Positions 16,823 through 25,400 of a stretch of DNA of 47,978 nucleotides are shown in pieces. Position 1 is the first letter of the stretch, and the number at the start of each line of letters is the position of its first letter. The notes under the pieces were generated by a model. The model saw only the letters and a list, made by a program, of their open reading frames with translations. It was not told the DNA's origin and ran no database searches. The stretch is from Thiocystis violacea (GTDB lineage Bacteria; Pseudomonadota; Gammaproteobacteria; Chromatiales; Chromatiaceae), in contig NZ_NRRG01000041.1 in NCBI RefSeq assembly GCF_016583575.1, positions 1 to 47,978 of the forward strand, read 5' to 3'. A program made the position numbers and the translations under genes.

Positions 16823-18604
16823 ATGTCGCTTTCACGACGTGAATTCATCCGACTCATGGCGCTGGCCAGCGCGGCCGGTCTGCTCCCCGCATCGAGCTTC
16901 GCGGAAAAGAAATCGCCGTCCGACCCTTACGAGATCCCCAGGTTCGGCAATCTGAGGCTGCTGCACATCACCGACACCCACGCCCAGCTCAACCCGGTTT
17001 ATTTTCGTGAGCCAAACGTGAATCTCGGCATTGGACCGGCGCTCGGCCAGCCACCTCATCTGGTTGGCGAGGCGCTGCTGAAACACTTTGGGATCGCCCC
17101 AGGCAGCCGCGAGGCCCACGCCTTCAGCTATCTCGATTTCGCGGCCGGCGCGGAGCGCTTCGGCACCGTCGGCGGCTTCGCTTACATCAAGACGCTGGTC
17201 GACCGGCTGCGGGCCGAGGCCGGCGACGGCAACAGCCTCTTGCTCGATGGCGGCGACACCTGGCAGGGATCCGGTACCGCCTTCTGGACGCGCGGCATGG
17301 ACATGGTCGGCGCCTGCAACCTGCTCGGCGTCGACGTCATGACCGGACACTGGGAGTTCACCTATCGCGACGAGGAGGTCATCCGCAACATCGCCGAGTT
17401 CAAGGGCGATTTCGTCGCCCAGAACGTCAAGGTGCGCGAGGAGGCCCTGTTCGACTATCGTTTCAGCGACTTCGCCGGCTTCGACGAGGACGCCGGCCTG
17501 GCTTTCAAACCCTACGTCATGAAAGATGTTGGCGGGGTCAAGGTGGCCATCATCGGCCAAGCCTTCCCCTACACCCCGATCGCCAACCCCCAGCGCTTCA
17601 TCCCGGACTGGACCTTCGGCATCGAGGACGGCCGGATGCAGGAGATCGTCGACCAGGTGCGCGAGGACGAGAAGCCGGCCCTGGTCGTGGTGCTCTCACA
17701 CAACGGCATGGACGTGGATCTCAAGATGGCCTCGCGGGTGACTGGCATCGATGTCATTTTTGGCGGTCACACCCATGACGGCATGCCGGCGCCCACCCTG
17801 GTCGAGAATTCCGGTGGCAAGACCCTGGTCACCAACGCCGGCTCCAATGGCAAGTTCGTCGGCGTCATGGATCTGGAGGTCAAGGACGGCAAGCTGAGTG
17901 ATTTCCGCTACCGCCTGCTGCCGGTCTTCTCCAACCTCATCCAGCCCAATGCGGCGATGGCGGACTATATCGCCGGTGTCCGCGCGCCCTACAAGGCCCA
18001 ACTGGAGGAGAAGCTGGCGACCGCCGAGGAACTGCTCTATCGCCGCGGCAATTTCAACGGCACCTTCGATCAGGTCATCTGCGACGCCCTGCTCAAGGTG
18101 AAGGAGGCCCAGATCAGCCTCTCGCCCGGCTTCCGCTGGGGAACCACGGTGCCGCCCGGACAGGCGATCACCATGGATCACGTCATGGACCAGACCTGCA
18201 TCACCTATCCCGAAACCTATCGGCGCGAGATGAGCGGGGCCGACATCAAGATGATCCTGGAGGACGTCTGCGACAACCTCTTCAATCCCGACCCCTATGT
18301 GCAGCAGGGCGGCGACATGGTGCGGGTGGGCGGTCTGAATTATGTCTGCGATCCGGCCGCCGGCATGGGCGAGCGCATCCAGGACATGACGCTCGACGAC
18401 GGCACCCGGATCGAGGCCGGGAAGAACTACATGGTGGCCGGCTGGGCCACGGTCGGCAGTCAATCGCCCGGCGAGCCCATCTGGGAAACGGTCGCGACCT
18501 ATCTGCGTGATATCAAAACGGTCAAGATCGAGCGACTCAATACGCCCAAGCTCAAGAACGTCAAGGGGAATCCGGGGATCTCCGATTATCCGTTCCAGAT
18601 CTGA
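16823..18604 (+). CDS. soxB: Thiosulfohydrolase SoxB
   Basis: The protein has 593 residues from ATG 16823, with GGAGG upstream. The N-terminus is a twin-arginine signal (SRREFIRLMALASAAGLLPA), as expected for a folded manganese enzyme. Metal-site motifs of the 5'-nucleotidase/SoxB fold are present in order: HITDTHAQ (48-55), GDTWQGSG (about 143-150), SHNGMD (about 291) and GGHTHDGMP (about 314-322). SoxB hydrolyses sulfate from the SoxYZ-bound thiosulfonate. It is transcribed away from soxXAKL, the arrangement seen in Allochromatium-like bacteria. Confidence 0.95.
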   Translation: MSLSRREFIRLMALASAAGLLPASSFAEKKSPSDPYEIPRFGNLRLLHITDTHAQLNPVYFREPNVNLGIGPALGQPPHLVGEALLKHFGIAPGSREAHAFSYLDFAAGAERFGTVGGFAYIKTLVDRLRAEAGDGNSLLLDGGDTWQGSGTAFWTRGMDMVGACNLLGVDVMTGHWEFTYRDEEVIRNIAEFKGDFVAQNVKVREEALFDYRFSDFAGFDEDAGLAFKPYVMKDVGGVKVAIIGQAFPYTPIANPQRFIPDWTFGIEDGRMQEIVDQVREDEKPALVVVLSHNGMDVDLKMASRVTGIDVIFGGHTHDGMPAPTLVENSGGKTLVTNAGSNGKFVGVMDLEVKDGKLSDFRYRLLPVFSNLIQPNAAMADYIAGVRAPYKAQLEEKLATAEELLYRRGNFNGTFDQVICDALLKVKEAQISLSPGFRWGTTVPPGQAITMDHVMDQTCITYPETYRREMSGADIKMILEDVCDNLFNPDPYVQQGGDMVRVGGLNYVCDPAAGMGERIQDMTLDDGTRIEAGKNYMVAGWATVGSQSPGEPIWETVATYLRDIKTVKIERLNTPKLKNVKGNPGISDYPFQI

Positions 18605-18642
18605 GAGTTTGTGAAACGATTCAACCCAGCCTGAACTCGACC

Positions 18643-18787
18643 CGTAGTATGGGCAGAGCGAGAGCGATGCCCATCTTTCAAACCGCTGTGCCTTCAGGAC
18701 CGTGCCGGATGACACCGGCACGGTTCGATGTATCTTTAAGCCTCGGAGCGTACAGGATGGGCATCGCTGCGCTCTGCCCATCCTACG
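18643..18787. repeat. Composite inverted repeat in the soxB-actP gap
   Basis: Two arms of about 32 bp are imperfect reverse complements: 18643-18675 (containing ATGGGCAGAGCG and AGCGATGCCCATC) and 18756-18787 (GATGGGCATCGCTGCGCTC...). Between them a 10-bp perfect stem (18699-18708 with 18715-18724, ACCGTGCCGG) forms a second hairpin. Sequences of the GGGCAGAGCG...CGATGCCCATC type are dispersed intergenic repeats in several gammaproteobacteria. The 312-bp gap 18605-18916 holds only this element and the terminator at 18827-18853. Confidence 0.65.
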
Positions 18788-18826
18788 AGTTTTTCACAAG
18801 CTCCGAGGTACGTCGGCGCGACAACA

Positions 18827-18853
18827 AAAAACGGGGCCAATGGCCCCGTTTTT
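18827..18853. terminator. Bidirectional terminator between soxB and actP
   Basis: A GGGGCC / GGCCCC stem with a 3-nt loop is flanked by AAAAAC on the left and GTTTTT on the right. It therefore works in both directions and closes the convergent soxB (plus) and actP (minus) transcripts. Confidence 0.85.
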
Positions 18854-18916
18854 CGTACTGGCGATTCCTGCCGTCGGCCTCGGGACATCCTGCCCCGAGA
18901 CCAACCGATTCCATCC

Positions 18917-20647
18917 TTAGTGGCCGGAGGCGCCTTCCGCGCCGATGCCGGTCTCGCAGCGAATCCGCTGTGCCTCGAAGGCCGCGCGATCCACCTTGGC
19001 GCGTTCCGAGTTGTCCAGCAGGGACACGATCCAGATGAAGAAGAAGGCCAGCGGCATCGAAACGATCGCCGGGTTGTTGAGCGAAATCAGCCCAACGGCG
19101 ACCTCCTTGCCATCCACCAGCGCGGTATGACCCAGCGCGTCGCCCCACACCGCCTTGGACAGGATGGTGAGCGTGACCGCGCTGATGAGTCCGACCAGAC
19201 CGCCGACCAGGGCGCCATTCGTGGTCATCTTGCCCCAGAAGATCGAGGCGACCAGGACCGGGAAGTTGGCGCTGGCCGCGATCGCGAACGCCAGGCCCAC
19301 CATGAAGGCCACGTTCTGACTCTCGAAGGCGATACCGAGCACGATGGCGAGCAGACCCAACCCGAAGGTGGCGATCTTGGAGATACGGATCTCGGTGGTC
19401 TCGTTGCTGCGACCGCGCGCGATGACGCTGGCGTAGAGGTCATGCGAGATGGCCGAGGCGCCAGCCAGGGTCAGACCCGCGACCACCGCGAGGATGGTGG
19501 CGAAGGCGACCGCGGAGATGAAGCCGAGGAAGAGATTGCCGCCGACCGCTTCGGCCAGCCGGATGGCGACCATGTTGGTACCGCCATTGATCCCCGAGAC
19601 GAGTTGGGCCTTGATGACCGAACCATCGGCGGCGAGCGCCTCAGGCTTGTAGAACTCGGGATGCTGGGCCAGCATCACGATGGCCGCGAAGCCGATGATG
19701 AAGGTCAGGATGTAGAAATAGCCGATGAAGCCGGTGGCGTAGAAGACCGACTTGCGCGCCTCCTTGGCGTCCGGCACGGTGAAGAAACGCATCAGGATAT
19801 GCGGCAGGCCGGCGGTGCCGAACATGAGCGCCAGGCCCAGCGAAATGGCATTGATCGGATCCGTGACCAGCGAGCCAGGCGCCATGATGGACAGCGCCTT
19901 CGGATGGGTTTCAACGGCCTGACGGAACATCTCCTCGGGCGAGAAACCGAAGGTCGACAGCGCCGCGATGGCCATGAAGGTCGCGCCGGAGAGCAGCAGC
20001 ACCGCCTTGATGATCTGCACCCAGGTGGTGGCGGTCATGCCGCCGAAGATGACATAGACCATCATGAGGGCGCCGACCGCGACCACCGCCATCCAGTAAT
20101 CCAGTCCGAACAGGAGTTGGATCAGCTTGCCGGCGCCGACCATCTGGGCGATCAGATAGAAGGAGACCACCACCAGGGAGGACACGGCCGCCATGGTGCG
20201 GATCTTGGTCTGACCGAAGCGGTAGGAGCTGACGTCGGCGAAGGTGAACTTGCCCAGGTTGCGGATCTGCTCGGCGATCAGGAACATGATGATCGGCCAG
20301 CCGACCAGGAAGCCGATGGAGTAGATCAGGCCATCGTAGCCGGACGCGAACACCAGGCCGGAGATACCCAGGAAGGAGGCGGCCGACATGTAGTCGCCCG
20401 CGATCGCTAGGCCGTTCTGAAAGCCCGTGATGCCGCCGCCGGCGGTGTAGAAATCGGCGGCGGAACGGGTGCGCTTGGCCGCCCAATAGGTGATGCCGAG
20501 CGTACCGGCGACGAACGCCAGGAACATATAAATCGCGGTGTAGTTGGTGGCCTGCCGCTCGACTTCACCGGTCACGGCCGGTCCAGCGATAAGGGCGAAG
20601 GGAACCAGAAGAGCGAGCAGGACGCCCCAGATCGAGAAGCGCCTCAT
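18917..20647 (-). CDS. actP: Cation/acetate symporter ActP
   Basis: The protein has 576 residues from the ATG at 20645-20647, preceded by GGGAGG and overlapping the DUF485 stop as ATGA; the longer frame back to 20884 runs through the neighbouring gene. An N-terminal signal ([16 protein letters not shown]) precedes about 13 membrane helices of the sodium:solute symporter family. Family motifs include [20 protein letters not shown] and [22 protein letters not shown]. It imports acetate and other short monocarboxylates with a cation. Its location beside DUF485 is the standard yjcH-actP pair. Confidence 0.94.
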   Translation of the reverse strand: MRRFSIWGVLLALLVPFALIAGPAVTGEVERQATNYTAIYMFLAFVAGTLGITYWAAKRTRSAADFYTAGGGITGFQNGLAIAGDYMSAASFLGISGLVFASGYDGLIYSIGFLVGWPIIMFLIAEQIRNLGKFTFADVSSYRFGQTKIRTMAAVSSLVVVSFYLIAQMVGAGKLIQLLFGLDYWMAVVAVGALMMVYVIFGGMTATTWVQIIKAVLLLSGATFMAIAALSTFGFSPEEMFRQAVETHPKALSIMAPGSLVTDPINAISLGLALMFGTAGLPHILMRFFTVPDAKEARKSVFYATGFIGYFYILTFIIGFAAIVMLAQHPEFYKPEALAADGSVIKAQLVSGINGGTNMVAIRLAEAVGGNLFLGFISAVAFATILAVVAGLTLAGASAISHDLYASVIARGRSNETTEIRISKIATFGLGLLAIVLGIAFESQNVAFMVGLAFAIAASANFPVLVASIFWGKMTTNGALVGGLVGLISAVTLTILSKAVWGDALGHTALVDGKEVAVGLISLNNPAIVSMPLAFFFIWIVSLLDNSERAKVDRAAFEAQRIRCETGIGAEGASGH

Positions 20648-20952
20648 TGCAGATCCTCCCGAATCATCTTGGTCAGGGCGTCGAACTTGCTGTTGGCCTT
20701 GGCGACATAGAGTCCGGTCAGGATGAAGGCGCTGACGATGATGACAACGCCGACCGGCATTCCGATCGTGGTTACGGCGCCGTCCGAGATGGGCGTGCCG
20801 AGCAGCTTGGGCGCGAAGGCGATGACCAGGATGAAGCCGTAGTAGATGGCGAGCATCAGCACCGTCAGATTCCAGGCGAAGCACTTACGCGAGCACACGA
20901 GCTCCTGGTAACGCGGGTGCGCCTTGATGGCGTCGACCGTGTTTTGTTGCAT
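20644..20952 (-). CDS. DUF485 (YjcH-like) inner-membrane protein
   Basis: The protein has 102 residues from the ATG at 20950-20952, with AAGGAAC upstream; the frame continues to 21012 without support. Two hydrophobic helices ([20 protein letters not shown] and [18 protein letters not shown]) and the [17 protein letters not shown]-terminus fit DUF485. Members are almost always co-transcribed with actP and are thought to assist it, but the mechanism is unknown. Confidence 0.9.
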   Translation of the reverse strand: MQQNTVDAIKAHPRYQELVCSRKCFAWNLTVLMLAIYYGFILVIAFAPKLLGTPISDGAVTTIGMPVGVVIIVSAFILTGLYVAKANSKFDALTKMIREDLQ

Positions 20953-21444
20953 GGGAGTTCCTTTGGAGAGCGTTGGAGGAAGCGAAAATCGAGAGACGCA
21001 AAACAACCTCACGGGCAGGCCGTGAATGTAATGGAGTCTCGTCGAACGGTGGAGGCGCGCGCTAGTTTACCGCCGTGCCTGGGCACGAGCAGAATGGCCC
21101 TCGTTGATTCTTGGAATATGCGCGCGAGATCCTTGGAGAGCGCTGGATTCTGTGATTGATGAACGAGAGGTGTCAACTAAAAAATGATTGGATATATCAA
21201 TTTCGTTTATTTGCGGACAGATAGGGTTGGGCCGAGGGCGCTCCCGAGAGAGGCGGGCGAAGCCCATGCCGAAGGTCTTGGGGAGGGCGTCCGAGTCGCC
21301 TCCAGGTCAAGCCAGCGATAGCGGCAAGCCCCAGGCTTTTTCCCGCTCACGCGATGATTCGCCAACGCTTCCCCGTCGCGATCCAGAACCTCGGCGAGCC
21401 CCGAGCCCTGACTTCATGACTCCGCCCCCAAGGACGCCTCCGAC
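20953..21444. other. Intergenic region upstream of the DUF485-actP and AEC genes
   Basis: This 492-bp region lies between two divergent units and should hold both promoters. There is an AT-rich patch at 21175-21215 containing the near-symmetric ATTGGATATATCAAT (21185-21199), which could be a -10 region or an operator. A small CACGG-N5-CCGTG hairpin lies near 21010. I see no protein gene or recognised RNA. Confidence 0.4.
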
Positions 21445-22392
21445 GTGCCCGCCATCGTTTCCATCACCTCGCCCATCTTCATCCTGATCGCGCTCGGATT
21501 CGCCGCGACGCGCGCGGACTGGATCGCGCGCGAGGGCACGCTCGCCATGGGCCGCTATGTGCTGTCCTTCGCCCTGCCGGCGCTGCTCTTCAATGCGCTG
21601 GCCCAACGCCCGCTGGATCAGATCATCGTCCCGCCTTTTCTGCTCGCCTATGTGGCGGGCTCCTTGATCGCCTTCGCGATCGGGCTGAGCGTCGCCGCCG
21701 TCGCGCGGCGCTCGCATCCGCTGGACAATGCCTTTTTCGGCATGGGCGTCTCCATGTCCAACAGCGGCTATATCGGCTATGCCCTGGTCTCCCAGATCCT
21801 GGGAGCCGAGGCGCTGATCGCGGTCGCCATGGCGATCCTGACCGAAGTTCTGATCATCATGCCGCTGACCCTGATTCTGGCGGAACTGCATGAGAGCCGG
21901 GGTCGTCATGGGCTGGCCCGCACCCTGGGCCGGGTCGCGCGGCTGGTGGCCAGGAATCCGATCCTCCAGGCCATCACCGCCGGGCTTCTGTTCGCCTGGC
22001 TCGGCTGGCGACTGCCCGACATGCTCGGGCGCACGGTGGACATGCTGGCCGGCTCCGCGGCGGCGGTGGCCCTGTTCGCGATCGGCGGAGCCCTGGCCGG
22101 TCAGCGGCTCCACCATGGGCTCAAGGCGGCCCTGGCCATCGCCGGCGGCAAGCTCCTGATCCATCCCGCGGCGGTACTCCTGATGCTGTCCCTGGTTCCG
22201 GCCTTCGACCCCAAGCTGACCCAGGCCGCACTAATCCTCTCCGGGCTGCCCATGGTCACGATCTTCCCACTGCTCGCCCAACGCTACGGACAGGGTGAAC
22301 TCTGTGCCTCCGCCCTGCTGATCACGACCCTGCTCTCCTTCGTCACCCTCAACCTGGGTCTCTGGGCCTTCGGGATCGGGCCGCCGAATTAG
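21445..22392 (+). CDS. AEC-family (auxin efflux carrier-like) transporter
   Basis: The 315-residue protein has about ten membrane helices in two five-helix halves, typical of AEC permeases. The first half includes the conserved MSNSGYIGYAL segment, and the second half repeats a GGALAGQRLHHGLK region. Translation is proposed from GTG at 21445; no better ATG precedes the first helix. Bacterial AEC proteins move organic acids such as malonate or malate, but the substrate here cannot be told. The gene is followed directly by its terminator and the CRISPR array. Confidence 0.85.
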   Translation: MPAIVSITSPIFILIALGFAATRADWIAREGTLAMGRYVLSFALPALLFNALAQRPLDQIIVPPFLLAYVAGSLIAFAIGLSVAAVARRSHPLDNAFFGMGVSMSNSGYIGYALVSQILGAEALIAVAMAILTEVLIIMPLTLILAELHESRGRHGLARTLGRVARLVARNPILQAITAGLLFAWLGWRLPDMLGRTVDMLAGSAAAVALFAIGGALAGQRLHHGLKAALAIAGGKLLIHPAAVLLMLSLVPAFDPKLTQAALILSGLPMVTIFPLLAQRYGQGELCASALLITTLLSFVTLNLGLWAFGIGPPN

Positions 22393-22395
22393 TAC

Positions 22396-22435
22396 CGGGG
22401 CAGGAACCATCGTCCGTCGGTTCCTGCCCCGTTTT
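22396..22435 (+). terminator. Terminator of the AEC gene, abutting the CRISPR array
   Basis: A perfect 13-bp stem (22396-22408 with 22419-22431; CGGGGCAGGAACC) with a 10-nt loop is followed by TTTT (22432-22435). The last three Ts belong to the terminal CRISPR repeat starting at 22433, so terminator and array share bases. Confidence 0.8.
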
Positions 22436-25400
22436 CTGAGCTGCCTACTCGGCAGTGAACGTGACCGGGCGGTGGGGCCACACGTCCTGGCTTTTCTGAG
22501 CTGCCTACTCGGCAGTGAACGTGACCGGGCGGTGGGGCCACACGTCCTGGCTTTTCTGAGCTGCCTACTCGGCAGTGAACCCTGGCGCGATACCTGGCGG
22601 CTGGACCTCGGCTTTCTGAGCTGCCTACTCGGCAGTGAACCAGCGGGCGATGTCCGCGCAGTTGGCGCGGGCTTTCTGAGCTGCCTACTCGGCAGTGAAC
22701 CCGAGAGGCATCCGGGCCGCGCTTCTCATGGTTTTCTGAGCTGCCTACTCGGCAGTGAACGCCATCGGGTCTCCCACCGAGATCGTTTTGCATTTCTGAG
22801 CTGCCTACTCGGCAGTGAACACGACGGCGGCAAGCCGTAATCCTCTGGGGTATTTCTGAGCTGCCTACTCGGCAGTGAACCGGAAACCTTGCGAGCAATG
22901 AACATCGCTGTCATTTCTGAGCTGCCTACTCGGCAGTGAACTCTTGCTACACACCAGCACCGACGGGGACAGCTTTCTGAGCTGCCTACTCGGCAGTGAA
23001 CCCTTATCGATGCCCAAGGGCGCGCGGTTGCATTTTCTGAGCTGCCTACTCGGCAGTGAACAAGGGCGGTCCCGGCTCCTTGTCGATGCCCAATTTCTGA
23101 GCTGCCTACTCGGCAGTGAACTTCGGGATTGATGCCCTCGGTGGATTGGCTTTTTTCTGAGCTGCCTACTCGGCAGTGAACTTGATGCCCTCGGTAGATT
23201 GGCTTTGAGTGTGTTTCTGAGCTGCCTACTCGGCAGTGAACCATTCGTCGGCTGCCATTGATTGGCTAGGGGATTTCTGAGCTGCCTACTCGGCAGTGAA
23301 CGAGTGAACGAGTGAACGCAGTGAGCGGGGTGCTCGGGCGCTTTCTGAGCTGCCTACTCGGCAGTGAACGGAGTCCACAAAGAAAATTTGTGCCAGTCAA
23401 ATTTCTGAGCTGCCTACTCGGCAGTGAACCGCTCCGGTGTCACGTAGCGCTGAAGACCCTGTTTCTGAGCTGCCTACTCGGCAGTGAACGGGACGTGCGG
23501 CCCGATCTGTCGCTTCTGACCTTTCTAAGCTGCCTACTCGGCAGTGAACGTCTGGCTGGCCCTTGTACAACTGGGCCATCATTTCTGAGCTGCCTACTCG
23601 GCAGTGAACGGGCGTCGCCTATGGCCCCGTCACCTTGTTCTTTTCTGAGCTGCCTACTCGGCAGTGAACGACCGGCAGCGCGGCAACGGCGGTCACCGCT
23701 CTTTCTGAGCTGCCTACTCGGCAGTGAACCGACCGGGCGATTCATCCCAGAAGGACGACAATTTCTGAGCTGCCTACTCGGCAGTGAACCATGCCGTGGT
23801 CTCCGGATCCCCGGCCCTGTCTTTCTGAGCTGCCTACTCGGCAGTGAACGCCGGCGCGGTACAGGGTCAGGCGCGGCGGTTTTTCTGAGCTGCCTACTCG
23901 GCAGTGAACATGCCGGCGTGATCGCCGCGCGCGCGGTGCTCTTTCTGAGCTGCCTACTCGGCAGTGAACGGCGATCACGGGGCTGTCGGCCAGCGCTCGC
24001 ATTTCTGAGCTGCCTACTCGGCAGTGAACCCGGCGGCATGGGGCCACAACTGTCGCCACTTTTTCTGAGCTGCCTACTCGGCAGTGAACTCCCGGGCGTC
24101 GTGTTTGTTGCGCGTCCGGTTTTTCTGAGCTGCCTACTCGGCAGTGAACCTCCGCATGACGCCCGAGCGCCGGGTTGTCATTTTCTGAGCTGCCTACTCG
24201 GCAGTGAACGAGGGGAGGGCGCAGTACGTGGCGCTGGCGGATTTCTGAGCTGCCTACTCGGCAGTGAACTCATGTAGGCTAGCCTAACACTCGCTCGATT
24301 ATTTCTGAGCTGCCTACTCGGCAGTGAACGACGATGCGGTCGCGGGCGATCGGGTGGGTCATTTCTGAGCTGCCTACTCGGCAGTGAACTCCAAGCATGG
24401 ACGCCCACCCGTCGGCGGAGTTTTCTGAGCTGCCTACTCGGCAGTGAACAGGAGTGGGCTCGCGCGAGGTCGAGCTGGACTTTTCTGAGCTGCCTACTCG
24501 GCAGTGAACCACGAGCCCCGAGCGACTCATCCAGGACGCCATTTCTGAGCTGCCTACTCGGCAGTGAACTCCCCTGCCTGCTCCAAGCACCATGACATCA
24601 ATTTCTGAGCTGCCTACTCGGCAGTGAACCCCCTAGGAGCCGTCCGAGTCTTTCGGCACATGTTTTCTGAGCTGCCTACTCGGCAGTGAACGCCAGCGGC
24701 GCGAGCATGAGCACGGGCTTGTTTTTCTGAGCTGCCTACTCGGCAGTGAACATCCAGAAAGAGCGGCGCACGCGGGCAATAGTTTTCTGAGCTGCCTACT
24801 CGGCAGTGAACGACTCGTATCACGCTGGATTAAGAGCGCGCGATTTCTGAGCTGCCTACTCGGCAGTGAACATTTCAGGGCGTTGAGATCCCCTTATTTC
24901 AACTTTCTGAGCTGCCTACTCGGCAGTGAACCGCTCGTCCTTTGTCGCTCCGCACGCTACAAATTTCTGAGCTGCCTACTCGGCAGTGAACACGGCTTCG
25001 GCGTTACCTGACGCCACAATCAATTTCTGAGCTGCCTACTCGGCAGTGAACGTCAATCGATGGCCCAAAGCGACTTTCATCAATTTCTGAGCTGCCTACT
25101 CGGCAGTGAACACGTCGAACGTCGTGGTTTGCTCCGCCGTCATTTTCTGAGCTGCCTACTCGGCAGTGAACGGACCCTCCTAACCGACGAGCCACCCAAG
25201 CCTTTTCTGAGCTGCCTACTCGGCAGTGAACGACGAGGTCGAGCACTGCCTGCACGACATCAATTTCTGAGCTGCCTACTCGGCAGTGAACCCAGGCCGG
25301 AGCCGTTGTCTACGGCACGGTATTTTCTGAGCTGCCTACTCGGCAGTGAACGTGGGTCTGACCCTGCCGAAACCGGATAAACATTTCTGAGCTGCCTACT

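Noticed and set aside
24870-24903. Spacer that looks like a repeat of another CRISPR type (GTTGAAATAAGGGGATC...)
   Set aside because: It occurs once, at normal spacer length between normal repeats. The resemblance to GTTGAAA-type repeats is too loose to claim.
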